Source: B18-G4 sp032250805
GTDB lineage: Bacteria; Bacteroidota; Bacteroidia; Bacteroidales; B18-G4
Length of the DNA stretch: 64,000 bases
NCBI GenBank assembly: GCA_032250805.1
Contig: JAVVEM010000005.1
Location: 51,426-115,425, forward strand
Direction: 5' to 3'
Below, piece by piece: positions 15,747-24,069 of this stretch. The position numbers were made by a program, and so were the translations under genes. Every line of letters begins with the position of its first letter. Position 1 is the stretch's first letter. Under the pieces are notes generated by a model that ran no database searches, was not told the DNA's origin, and saw only the letters and a list, made by a program, of their open reading frames with translations.

Positions 15747-16865
15747 TCAACTTCTACTTTTTAGCAGTTCTGCTGCGGCCTGATAGGCACTCATTTTACC
15801 TTTTAGCACTTTGTTTTCGATACTGATCATCTTTTGCCTGATGGTTTCATCATTATAAAACTGGTCTTTTAGCTGCCTGTTGATGCTGTCGTACATGGTT
15901 TGCACCATTTGTTCGCGGCGCTTGCGATAAAGATAATCGCTGTCGACGGTCATGTTTATCCTGTATTTTTCAATGATGCTCCATACCTTGTCGATTCCCT
16001 CATTTTGCAGTGCTGAGCAGGTTATCACAGGTACAATCCAGCCTGATTCAGTAGCCGGAAAAAGATGTAAGGCATTCATGTATTCATTGCGGGCCATCTC
16101 AGCTTTTTCTTTGTTGCTTCCGTCGGCTTTATTGATCACGATGGCATCAGCCATTTCCATAATGCCCCGCTTGATGCCCTGCAACTCGTCGCCGGCACCG
16201 GCAAGCATGAGTAAAAGAAAAAAATCAACCATTGAATGAACTGCTGTTTCGGACTGACCTACACCCACAGTTTCCACAAAAATGCAGTCGAAACCGGCTG
16301 CTTCGCAAAGAATGATCGACTCTCTTGTCTTGCGGGCTACTCCGCCAAGAGATCCTGCCGAAGCCGATGGCCTGATGAATGCGTTCGGATCATTGGCAAG
16401 TTCTTCCATCCGTGTTTTGTCGCCCAGTATGCTTCCCTTACTGCGTGTGCTGCTGGGATCGATTGCCAGCACAGCGACCTTATGATCTGCAGAAGTAAGG
16501 GTTTTACCCAGCGACTCGATAAAAGTACTTTTGCCTACTCCTGGTACGCCGGTAATTCCAACGCGAATAGAGTTTCCGGCATATGGAAGGCAGCCACTGA
16601 TGATTTCCTGCGCCAGGTCCTGGTGCCTGGGCAATGCGCTTTCGACCAGGGTGATGGCTTTACTGAGCAGGCTGCGGTTGCCATTCCGGATGCCCTCTAC
16701 ATAATTGTTAATGGATAAATTTTCAGGCCGGATATGGCTAAAGCGTGCAGCAGCATCCTTATTCACCTGCGGTGGCTGGTCAATGCCCTTATTTACATGC
16801 GGCTTTGTGTTCTTATGTTTATCTTCTGACAAGTTTAGTTTTGAAATTAGTGGAACCAGATACAA
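15747..16865 (-). CDS. meaB: MeaB-type G3E GTPase, methylmalonyl-CoA mutase chaperone
   Basis: The protein has 372 residues. The Walker A motif is GVTGVPGVGKSTF near residue 105. IDPSSTRSKGSILGDKTRM and FVETVGVGQSE follow, both characteristic of MeaB/ArgK, with NKADG as the base-specificity motif. The family loads and protects adenosylcobalamin-dependent methylmalonyl-CoA mutase using GTP hydrolysis. The mutase genes are at 51405-55478, about 35 kb away. The first 45 residues are a poorly conserved, polar extension. Confidence 0.93.
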   Translation of the reverse strand: MYLVPLISKLNLSEDKHKNTKPHVNKGIDQPPQVNKDAAARFSHIRPENLSINNYVEGIRNGNRSLLSKAITLVESALPRHQDLAQEIISGCLPYAGNSIRVGITGVPGVGKSTFIESLGKTLTSADHKVAVLAIDPSSTRSKGSILGDKTRMEELANDPNAFIRPSASAGSLGGVARKTRESIILCEAAGFDCIFVETVGVGQSETAVHSMVDFFLLLMLAGAGDELQGIKRGIMEMADAIVINKADGSNKEKAEMARNEYMNALHLFPATESGWIVPVITCSALQNEGIDKVWSIIEKYRINMTVDSDYLYRKRREQMVQTMYDSINRQLKDQFYNDETIRQKMISIENKVLKGKMSAYQAAAELLKSRS

Positions 16866-16993
16866 AGATAATAAATTAACGGGTGTTAAGCGCTTGCACG
16901 CTTCACTGTGTTGTTTTCTTGCTCATGCTCACAGGCTGAGAAACAATAAGGGCCAAATAGGGTTAAGTATGTTTTTGTTTTTGATATTTGCGT

Positions 16994-17809
16994 TTATGCG
17001 AACATTAGCAGGCTGATGGCCATAATGGCCATTCCTGCGATCAGCCCATATACCGACAGATGATGTTCGCCGAATTCCTGTGCAGCAGGTAGAAGCTCAT
17101 CTATAGAGATAAAGACCATTATACCTGCAACGCTGGCAAAGATCATACCGAACATCAGGGGGTTGAGAAAGGGCATCAGGATGAGAAACCCTATCATGGC
17201 GCCCACCGGTTCGGCCAGCCCTGAAGAAAATGAATACCAGAATGCTTTCTTTCTTTTCCCTGTAGCATAATATATTGGCACCGATACCGCAATACCTTCA
17301 GGGATATTATGGATAGCAATAGCCACGGCAATGGCAATTCCCAGGCCGGGATCCTCCAATGCGGCAAAAAAGGTGGCCAGTCCTTCAGGAAAGTTATGGA
17401 TGGCAATGGCCAGGGCTGTAAAAGAACCCATACGCATGAGTTTGGTCTGCCCCAGTTTTTCTTTGTCGATATCCTCAACCATTTTTATTTCATGGGGGTT
17501 CTCAGAGGAAGGGATGAGTTTATCGATCATCGCAATGATGAATATTCCGGCAAAAAAAGCAGCCGTGGTGAGCCAAAAACCACCTGAATCGCCATATGCC
17601 TGCGAGAGTTCATCTCTTGCTTTTGGAAAAATCTCAATAAACGAAACATAGATCATCACCCCGGCAGAGAAGCCCAGGGCAAGTGAAAGAAAACGGGTAT
17701 TGGTTCTTTTTGTGAAAAATGCCAGCAGGCTTCCGATACCGGTCGACAAACCAGCAAACATGGTGAGGCCAAAAGCAAACATTATCTCATTCAGGCTGAA
17801 ATCTCCCAT
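16994..17809 (-). CDS. zupT: ZIP-family divalent metal transporter (ZupT-like)
   Basis: The protein has 271 residues and eight predicted membrane segments. Helices 4 and 5 carry the paired metal-site motifs HNFPEGLATF and HNIPEGIAVSVP, which are diagnostic of the ZupT/GufA branch of ZIP transporters. It imports zinc and possibly other divalent metals across the inner membrane. It is the last gene of a three-gene run (18574-16994) with gaps of 15 and 27 bp, behind a small unknown gene and a DUF302 gene. The metal-sensing or redox meaning of that linkage is not known. Confidence 0.92.
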   Translation of the reverse strand: MGDFSLNEIMFAFGLTMFAGLSTGIGSLLAFFTKRTNTRFLSLALGFSAGVMIYVSFIEIFPKARDELSQAYGDSGGFWLTTAAFFAGIFIIAMIDKLIPSSENPHEIKMVEDIDKEKLGQTKLMRMGSFTALAIAIHNFPEGLATFFAALEDPGLGIAIAVAIAIHNIPEGIAVSVPIYYATGKRKKAFWYSFSSGLAEPVGAMIGFLILMPFLNPLMFGMIFASVAGIMVFISIDELLPAAQEFGEHHLSVYGLIAGMAIMAISLLMFA

Positions 17810-17836
17810 TTTTCTACGATTATTAGGCTAAGATAA

Positions 17837-18172
17837 TCAGAATTTGCGATGCTTCTTATAGTGGAGGCGGGTTTTAACCTTTTGCATTTCGCGTTCGAGC
17901 ACGAGGCTGGCAATGCTCCGCGCGGCCTCATCCCTGTCGGGGCTGTGCATGGCTTTGCTGAACTTTGCTTCGCTCACATCCAGCCGGTACATGGCATTCA
18001 GCAATCGGTACATATCATGATCCAGCAGATGACGGATCAGCTGAGTAAGTTTTTGGTGAAAGAAATTCAGGTCGGGTGTATCACTGATATAGGTCAATGC
18101 CTCGCTTTCATCCAGCTGTAAATCGTTGATGATCAGGTTGTTTAATATTATAAATTCTTCCTCCATCACCAT
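17837..18172 (-). CDS. Small hypothetical cytosolic protein
   Basis: The protein has 111 residues, no signal peptide and no cysteines, and is largely helical by composition. The N-terminal half is acidic and the C-terminal tail strongly basic (KTRLHYKKHRKF). I recognise no family. An ATG 6 nt inside the frame is an alternative start. It is real by context: it sits between the DUF302 gene (15 bp upstream) and the ZIP transporter (27 bp downstream), all on one strand. The basic tail could bind RNA or a membrane surface, but nothing in the sequence shows this. Confidence 0.7.
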   Translation of the reverse strand: MVMEEEFIILNNLIINDLQLDESEALTYISDTPDLNFFHQKLTQLIRHLLDHDMYRLLNAMYRLDVSEAKFSKAMHSPDRDEAARSIASLVLEREMQKVKTRLHYKKHRKF

Positions 18173-18187
18173 GAATACAGTGTGTTC

Positions 18188-18574
18188 CTATAAATTGTCG
18201 ATGGCTTGCTTCAGGCTGTTGTAAATCTTTTCGGCTATTTGATCCAGTTTCGCATTTTCAACGATTAATATCATTTTTTTTGCATCTATGGCCGATACCT
18301 GAACGGAGCCGTCTTCCCTGTCAATGATCACGACATTACAAGGAAGCAATACACCAAGCGCTTCTTCTACCTGTATAGCTTCATATGCAAATCCTGGATT
18401 ACATGCTCCCAGAATGGCATATTCCTTGAAATCAACATCGAGCTTCTCTTTAAATTTTTCTTTCATATCAACCTCAGTGATTACCCCGAAACCTACATCT
18501 TTAAGGGCTTCGATCACTTTTTCGCGGACATCATGAAAGTTTCCTTTTACGGTTTTAGAAATATGATACGTCAT
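18188..18574 (-). CDS. DUF302 domain protein
   Basis: The protein has 128 residues and is a single DUF302 domain. The typical features are AILGACNPGFAYEAI and LGVLLPCNVVIID, with one cysteine in each segment. The family is widespread, often beside metal or sulfur redox genes, and has no established biochemical function. No signal peptide is present. It is the first gene of the operon with the small hypothetical gene and the ZIP transporter. Confidence 0.88.
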   Translation of the reverse strand: MTYHISKTVKGNFHDVREKVIEALKDVGFGVITEVDMKEKFKEKLDVDFKEYAILGACNPGFAYEAIQVEEALGVLLPCNVVIIDREDGSVQVSAIDAKKMILIVENAKLDQIAEKIYNSLKQAIDNL

Positions 18575-18750
18575 TTGTTTGTTTTTTACAAAGGTATTTA
18601 AAATAATTTAAAGGATTGATTATCCGGTGAACGCAAATTTCAAAGCCCCCGGCTTACTGAGCTAAAACTCATTTTTAAGTCATCATTGTATTACTATTTG
18701 GTTTGTGCACAAGCCTGCTATTTTTGGAAACCTACAAATTTGTGCAGCGA

Positions 18751-18782
18751 ATTGCTTTTTCGTATTCAAAAATTTATATTTG
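18751..18782 (+). promoter_or_regulatory. Promoter of the decayed cytochrome-lipoprotein gene
   Basis: ATTG (18751-18754), a 20-bp spacer and TATATTTG (18775-18782) fit the Bacteroidota consensus, 31 bp before the ATG at 18813. The promoter is intact although the gene behind it is broken. Confidence 0.55.
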
Positions 18783-18812
18783 TGTAAGTAATTCATATTA
18801 GTCATATTTCTG

Positions 18813-19524
18813 ATGAAGAAGATATTAATTGCCTTAATGACCGTATTGCTGGTTTTTTTCCTTATATGGTCATGCAAACACGAACCTGAAGAATTTGTGG
18901 GACCCGACCCTCCCGGCCCTGGTCCTCCCGGCCCTGATCCTCCAATTGAAAATCCCTGCGATCCTGATACTGTTTACTTTGCAAAAGACCTGCTGCCCAT
19001 TTTACAAAGCACTTGTTCCAAACCAGGTTGCCATGATGACATCAGCATGCAGGATGGCTTAAGGTTGACTGATTATTCTTCGGTGATACAAACCGCAGAT
19101 ATCAGGCCGGGCGATCCCGGAGGAAGTGATCACAGAATCGGATCCCGACAAGCGCATGCCGCCGCCACCCAACGATCCAATGTCGCAGGAAAATATCGAT
19201 ATGGTATACACCTGGATCATGCAGGGAGCATAAAATCTTTTTTGTGTTGATACAGTATGCGATACGGTTGATGTAAACTACACAAACCAGATCAGTGGCA
19301 TTGTTCAGGCGAATTGCCTGGGCTGCCATAACGATAGCAATCCGCTTGGAGGTCTGAGCCTCGAAGGCTATGATAAAGTTGTTGACGTAGCCGCCGATGG
19401 CCGTTTGCTGGGAGTTGTCAGGCACTAGTCCGGATATCCTCCCATGCCTAAAAATGCTGCACAACTTCCGGATTGCAAAATCCGCCAACTTGAAATATGG
19501 ATAGACAATGGAACACCACAATAA
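18813..19524 (+). pseudogene. Broken haem-binding-motif (c-type cytochrome-like) lipoprotein
   Basis: The start is intact: lipoprotein signal ending IWSC (Cys21), a Pro/Gly-rich spacer (GPDPPGPGPPGPDPP), then a module with CSKPGCH (C-X4-CH). Near 19110-19127 the reading shifts frame: after GDPGGS, the expected continuation EVITESDPDKRMPPPPND is in the next frame. That frame then carries TAA at 19231 and TAG at 19426, but otherwise continues as recognisable protein. It includes a second module with a canonical CLGCH (near 19318-19332), GLSLEGYDKVV and GYPPMPKN, and ends naturally with WIDNGTPQ at 19524. One frameshift and two stops point to genuine decay; sequencing error could explain the frameshift but hardly all three. 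It parallels the intact lipoprotein at 29412-29783. Confidence 0.75.
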
Positions 19525-19565
19525 AATGCTCTTGCCGGTTGTCATGTTAATGATGGCTGCAATGC

Positions 19566-19991
19566 TTGCCATGTTGCAGCCTTGCAGTAATTGGCATTCT
19601 GGCTGCACTATATGTTTGGTTCTTTGTCTACAACAAGTCACACAGGGATTATGAGAAGGCCGACCCGGATCATGTTCTTGCGGCCGAAGAATTGTATGAT
19701 CAATACAAGCAAAACAAATCGCTTGCCGATAGTTTGTACACCGGAATGGTGTTGCAAATCGACGGCAATCTGAGTAAAATCGAATCTGCCGATACGCTTT
19801 TGATCGTAGTATTTGCCTTTGAGCAGGGAATGTTCGGTGAAGAGGGGGTAAGATGTGTATTGCTGCAAAATCAGCATGAGAAGATATCAACATATAGCGA
19901 TAATGATCCCATTACACTTAAAGGATACTGTACCGGATATAACGATACGGATGTGATCATTGAGAAAGTATCGGTCATAACAACGAATTAA
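19566..19991 (+). CDS. tRNA_anti-like OB-fold protein, N-terminus probably damaged
   Basis: The frame encodes about 141 residues: one N-terminal membrane segment (VIGILAALYVWFFVY) and then an extracytoplasmic OB-fold of the tRNA_anti-like family. Visible are VLAAEELYDQYKQN, YTGMVLQIDGNLSKIE and DPITLKGYCTGYND. No ATG exists in frame; translation would need the TTG at 19566. The DNA just before it reads, in another frame, as the start of a lipoprotein (MLLPVVMLMMAAMLAMLQPC), as if a deletion fused two genes. It may therefore be a truncated remnant. Members of this family often sit beside DUF5777 barrels, as here (20139). Confidence 0.6.
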   Translation: MPCCSLAVIGILAALYVWFFVYNKSHRDYEKADPDHVLAAEELYDQYKQNKSLADSLYTGMVLQIDGNLSKIESADTLLIVVFAFEQGMFGEEGVRCVLLQNQHEKISTYSDNDPITLKGYCTGYNDTDVIIEKVSVITTN

Positions 19992-20117
19992 ACTTATAGA
20001 CTTGACAGTTGATCATACATGAAATTGATCAATAAAAAGCACGTATTATTAAAAAAACCGGAGTTGAAAAAACAAATCTCCGAAAGCATCAAATGAACTG
20101 TTAACATTAAGCTGGAG

Positions 20118-20136
20118 GAGGTTAAACCATAACCTC
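20118..20136 (+). promoter_or_regulatory. Stem-loop over the translation start region of the DUF5777 gene
   Basis: GAGGTTA, a 5-nt loop and TAACCTC form a 7-bp hairpin ending 2 nt before the ATG at 20139. Its left arm overlaps a GGAGGAGG run (20114-20121). It could hinder ribosome access; this is speculative. Confidence 0.3.
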
Positions 20137-20138
20137 AA

Positions 20139-21035
20139 ATGATCAAAAAACAATTATTCCTGTACATGGTATTTCTTATGGCAGTGGTACAGGCATTCCC
20201 ACAGGACGATTTAATGGATATGTTCGGGGAAGAAGAACCCCAAACCGAATTTGCCTATGCGACCTTTAAAACCACCCGTGTTACAATAGGGCAATCGATT
20301 GAAAATCCACCTAACGGTAACCTGATCTTCATTGTTTCCCATCATTTTGGCACCATAAACCAGGGAGCATATGAATTTTTCGGTCTGGATCAGGCAACCA
20401 CACGCATTGGTTTTGAATATGGCGTAAACGACTGGCTTGCGCTTGGGATTGGCCGGAGTACCCTGAACAAGACTTTCGACGGCTTTGTTAAAGTAAAACT
20501 GTTGCGGCAAAGCAGCGGGGCAAGGAATATGCCTTTTTCACTTTCATATTTTGGAAGCACTGCTATCCATGCCCTGAAGTGGCAGGATCCCGACAGAAAG
20601 AATTATTTTACTTCCCGCATGTCGTATGCCCATCAGCTGCTCATAGCCAGCAAAATCAGCAAGGCATTTTCGATACAGCTCATGCCGACATTTATTCATC
20701 GTAATCTTGTTGCGCGCGAAGTGGATGAAAATGATGTTTTCTCAGTCGGGGCAGGAGGCAGGGCTAAAATATCCAGCAGAGTATCAGTCAATGCCGAGTA
20801 TTATTATGTGCTGCCCGGGCAAACGGCCGACGATTTTTATAATTCATTTACCATTGGGTTTGACATTGAAACCGGTGGTCATGTGTTTCAAATCTTTGTT
20901 ACGAACGGCCGCGGTGCCATAGAGCAGTATTATATTCCGCAAACCGACGGGTCATGGCTGAATGGTGACATTCATATCGGATTCAACATCACACGGGTAT
21001 TCACCATTAAAAAACCAAAAACCTTTAAAGAATAA
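20139..21035 (+). CDS. DUF5777-family outer membrane beta-barrel protein
   Basis: The protein has 298 residues. A signal peptide (MIKKQLFLYMVFLMAVVQAF) is followed by alternating amphipathic strands typical of a small barrel: NLIFIVSHHFGTIN, RIGFEYGVNDWLALGIGRS, HVFQIFVTNGRGA. The C-terminus has WLNGDIHIGFNITRVF. It is clearly paralogous to the product of 28516-29388, which ends WRLNGDLFFGFTITRLWSF. The function of DUF5777 is not established. In both loci here it neighbours a lipoprotein with a C-X4-CH haem motif, suggesting that barrel and haem lipoprotein work together. This copy lost its partner to mutation (18813-19524). Confidence 0.85.
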   Translation: MIKKQLFLYMVFLMAVVQAFPQDDLMDMFGEEEPQTEFAYATFKTTRVTIGQSIENPPNGNLIFIVSHHFGTINQGAYEFFGLDQATTRIGFEYGVNDWLALGIGRSTLNKTFDGFVKVKLLRQSSGARNMPFSLSYFGSTAIHALKWQDPDRKNYFTSRMSYAHQLLIASKISKAFSIQLMPTFIHRNLVAREVDENDVFSVGAGGRAKISSRVSVNAEYYYVLPGQTADDFYNSFTIGFDIETGGHVFQIFVTNGRGAIEQYYIPQTDGSWLNGDIHIGFNITRVFTIKKPKTFKE

Positions 21036-21048
21036 AACCGGGACTTTA

Positions 21049-21846
21049 CTAGGTTGAGTATGTATGTACGCTTGATGCTGCCGAAGGCAGATAGTTGATC
21101 CCAAACCAGCAGATCAGCAATATAGCAAATGCCATTGCCACGATCCACAGGGCCGTTTTATGCGACTGTTTTTTGCGTAAACGATAATGGATATAGAGCA
21201 GGTAGGCCAGCCAGGTAAGAAATGCCCATGTTTCTTTAGGATCCCAGGTCCAGTAATGCCCCCACGCTTCTTTGGCCCACAAGGCCCCAAATAACAAACC
21301 AAAAGTTAAGAACGCAAATCCGATATAAACAATATTATCGGCCATGAGCATGATTTGGCTTGTATCTTTTCCTTTATAGTAAATGTAAAGGCCATAGATC
21401 CCGATCAGCGACGAAAATCCCAGGAAGGCATACCCAATAATATATACCACCACATGTGGAATAAACCAGGGACTTTGCAGTGCCGGCATGAGTGTTTTGT
21501 CGAAGGTGTCGGGGTTTAAATAGTTAAGGAACAGGAACAATAAGGCCATCAATATGGTGTAGGCCAGCATAAGTGGAAGCTTCCAGCGGTAATAGAGCAC
21601 AATGCCTATTGTGGAGATGAAAATTCCGTACCACAGCCTTGTCTCGGCCAGAGTCCTGAATGGTGGCCGCTCAAGGCTTATCCAGAGGCCAATGGTGAAA
21701 GTGATCACCGCTGCCCATCCCAGGAACAGGAAAACTGCTTTGAGGCCATGAAAAACCGATTTCTTCGGTGTAATGATGAATACCAGCGACAATGTCCAGA
21801 AAACAGTCGCCATCAGTAAATATGTTGGATAATCCAGCCAGGTCAT
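21049..21846 (-). CDS. ccsA: Cytochrome c maturation protein CcsA (System II haem lyase)
   Basis: The protein has 265 residues and about eight membrane helices. The tryptophan-rich haem-handling motif WGHYWTWDPKETW is at residues 195-207, with flanking histidines at 131 (PWFIPHVVV) and 220 (YLLYIHYRL) that fit the conserved haem ligands. With ResB it exports haem and attaches it to CXXCH cysteines outside the inner membrane. Its start overlaps the end of resB by 4 bp, so the two are translationally coupled. It ends the long minus-strand cytochrome cluster, which encodes several of its likely substrates. Confidence 0.93.
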   Translation of the reverse strand: MTWLDYPTYLLMATVFWTLSLVFIITPKKSVFHGLKAVFLFLGWAAVITFTIGLWISLERPPFRTLAETRLWYGIFISTIGIVLYYRWKLPLMLAYTILMALLFLFLNYLNPDTFDKTLMPALQSPWFIPHVVVYIIGYAFLGFSSLIGIYGLYIYYKGKDTSQIMLMADNIVYIGFAFLTFGLLFGALWAKEAWGHYWTWDPKETWAFLTWLAYLLYIHYRLRKKQSHKTALWIVAMAFAILLICWFGINYLPSAASSVHTYST

Positions 21847-23105
21847 GATTTCTTCGTTTTAATTCGTCCTTTACCCATCCAGAGCAGGTATAAACTGCCA
21901 ATGAGAATCATAAAGATCCCTGTATATACCACTGGCAGCCAGGGATCCCTTACCAGTTCAATAATACTCTTTTTTGACCATCGCCCCATTAATTCATCGT
22001 ACCCGGTCTGATAAATTTTCCAGCCATCAATTTTAACTGGTTTATTTACTTCAATATAAAAATCTTCATAATCGTCCATGCTTCGGTACAGGCGGATGTC
22101 GGAGCTGTATTTCTTTGGCCTGAGTTGGGTCATGGCAACAGAAATGTCCTTATTGATTGCCAGCTGACTTGATGGCACGGCATAGCTGCCATCAGAAACC
22201 CAGCCTTTTGCCACCGTATCGCTGTATTGGTTGGTAACGATCACATAAACAGCTCTTGCGCCTCCCTCGCGGCTGGTGGTATCATAAACATCGCCATATT
22301 TCCGGGCAAACGGGATCACCTTTTCGAAAAATAGTGTGTATTCATCCAACTGATCCTGTTCACCTTCCACCACAGTGGCAAGTTTCCCTCCTTTTTCAAG
22401 AACAAGCGTGTAATCCTTGTTGTTCATGATGCCAAGTTCAGGCGGATAGGTCTCAATCTCAAAATCAAGGAGCATCATCCCAAAGCCCATATTATAGGTG
22501 TTTCCGTTTGCATCATAGGCGTTGATTGTTGGATGTTTTTCTTCAAGTTGCATGCTGAGCCTCCACATATCGGATGAACCCAGCGAGGCGGCAACAATGA
22601 CGATCCATAACCCTATGTGATTAAGCAAAAAAGAAATATTTTTCAGACTAAAATTATTTATTCTTCGTATGATCGTAAAACCCAGTACAACAAGTAAAAG
22701 CAGGGCGCTCATCAGGTAAGGCCAGCTACTTGTTACATGCGTAAGGCCCAGACTGTCGAGCAGGGATGGATCTGCAGAATTTACCCCCTGGGGGATAAAC
22801 CCCAGCAACAATACAATGAATGTAAAAGCTGTGATCGAAGCAATGGCTGCATAGGTGCTTGAAAGCCATTTTACAATGGGATGCTTTACGAGGTAATGGA
22901 TCAGTATAAAATAAATAATAAAAATGAGTATGATCGCAATATTGGCCGGCCAGGCAGGCATCCTCACACCACCGCCAAAAAGGAGTTGTATGAGGAATCC
23001 GGATAACAATACGAAAAAGGCGATAAGAAAACTCTCGCGATATCCCCAGGGAAATTGCCAGAGCCTGGATTTTTTCTTTTTATTGGGGTTTTTTTGGCTC
23101 ATCAA
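21843..23105 (-). CDS. resB: ResB-like System II cytochrome c biogenesis protein
   Basis: The protein has 420 residues. Four to five membrane segments (starting FLIAFFVLLSGFLIQLLF) surround a large periplasmic domain (about residues 185-375), and a last helix precedes a basic tail (GKGRIKTKKS). The pattern IRLYRSMDDYEDFYIEVNKP ... GWKIYQTGYD matches the ResB/Ccs1 periplasmic region. It forms the haem lyase with CcsA, whose gene overlaps its stop codon. The gene lies 64 bp downstream of the membrane-anchored unknown at 23170. Confidence 0.9.
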   Translation of the reverse strand: MMSQKNPNKKKKSRLWQFPWGYRESFLIAFFVLLSGFLIQLLFGGGVRMPAWPANIAIILIFIIYFILIHYLVKHPIVKWLSSTYAAIASITAFTFIVLLLGFIPQGVNSADPSLLDSLGLTHVTSSWPYLMSALLLLVVLGFTIIRRINNFSLKNISFLLNHIGLWIVIVAASLGSSDMWRLSMQLEEKHPTINAYDANGNTYNMGFGMMLLDFEIETYPPELGIMNNKDYTLVLEKGGKLATVVEGEQDQLDEYTLFFEKVIPFARKYGDVYDTTSREGGARAVYVIVTNQYSDTVAKGWVSDGSYAVPSSQLAINKDISVAMTQLRPKKYSSDIRLYRSMDDYEDFYIEVNKPVKIDGWKIYQTGYDELMGRWSKKSIIELVRDPWLPVVYTGIFMILIGSLYLLWMGKGRIKTKKS

Positions 23106-23169
23106 TTATGCTTTTGAAGGGACAAATGTAGTGAATAAACCGATTATTTCGGTATTGCAATACTTGTTT

Positions 23170-24039
23170 TTATTGACTTTTTGATCTTTTAATTTTGATC
23201 AGCTGGATCATGGCATAGATATAATGTCCCCAAACTCCTGTTAACATGATGATCAATGTAATGATCATCCATAGGGGAGCAATTGGTGTCCAAAGTTCAC
23301 GTGCCGGGCCTTCGGCTTGTATCAGTACTTTTGGCAAAGCCCAGTTGATCGTACCACTTACTTCAACATTTCCGTAGTCGTAATGATCTTCGAGCCTTGC
23401 CATTAACAAAACATTGCCTGCCGAATCGCCAATAATAGTAGAAGGAAAATCTATGTAACCTGTTCCGTCTTCTTCAAACCAACCATCGGCGATCTTCATA
23501 TCACTGAACATTCTCGGCACATAAAAATACAGATCGTCGTCGGCCAAAGGGATATCTTCTTCTGCACCATGTATAACGCCTTCAAAATAAACCATTTTTT
23601 CTTCTCCGTCCTCTTCAAAAGCCAGACTGATGCTAACATCCTTCACCATCAGTTCTTCTTCAGCTTCATAATAGGCCTCATTGCCAGCAAAGCGGGCTTT
23701 AAAATGAATATATCCCTCCGCATCCTTTGCAAAGGCAATCCTTCCGTCAGGGATATTAAGTTCAGCAAGTCCATCTTCATTGCTTATCACATCATCAATC
23801 AAAATCTCCTCGCCATCAGCAACATATAAAAAACTTACCGGCAGTCCCTCTGCAGCATACTCCCCCTTATCACCGTCGGATGTAATTTTTGCGATAAGCG
23901 ACCTGCTCATGTCGCTGTATTTCCAGGTACTGAACGCAAGATATATATCAGCTGGTTGTTCCTCCTGTGCCTGGATAACTCCCGTTAAACAATAGATAAA
24001 CAGAAAAAGCAGGATAACATTTTTAATCTTTGTGCTCAT
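23170..24039 (-). CDS. Membrane-anchored extracytoplasmic protein of the respiratory cluster, unknown function
   Basis: The protein has 289 residues: a signal peptide (NVILLFLFIYCLTGVIQAQ), an acidic beta-rich ectodomain of about 220 residues resembling two Ig-like units (GEYAAEGLPVSFLYVADGEE ... FEGVIHGAEEDIPL), and one C-terminal transmembrane helix (LWMIITLIIMLTGVWGHYIY) with a basic tail. There are no haem or Fe-S motifs. It lies 30 bp after the NrfD subunit and 64 bp before resB on the same strand, so it is probably an accessory subunit of the complex. No family name is recognised. Confidence 0.75.
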   Translation of the reverse strand: MSTKIKNVILLFLFIYCLTGVIQAQEEQPADIYLAFSTWKYSDMSRSLIAKITSDGDKGEYAAEGLPVSFLYVADGEEILIDDVISNEDGLAELNIPDGRIAFAKDAEGYIHFKARFAGNEAYYEAEEELMVKDVSISLAFEEDGEEKMVYFEGVIHGAEEDIPLADDDLYFYVPRMFSDMKIADGWFEEDGTGYIDFPSTIIGDSAGNVLLMARLEDHYDYGNVEVSGTINWALPKVLIQAEGPARELWTPIAPLWMIITLIIMLTGVWGHYIYAMIQLIKIKRSKSQ

Positions 24040-24069
24040 GATCTTTTCATTTAAAGCATTTGTTGATCG

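Noticed and set aside
19231..19428. In-frame TAA and TAG as recoded codons in the cytochrome lipoprotein gene
   Set aside because: Two different stop codons plus a frameshift fit gene decay better; no recoding signal or pyrrolysine genes are seen.
19102..19893. Minus-strand open frame of 263 codons across the decayed module
   Set aside because: The plus strand holds recognisable cytochrome and OB-fold sequence; the minus frame has no family features.
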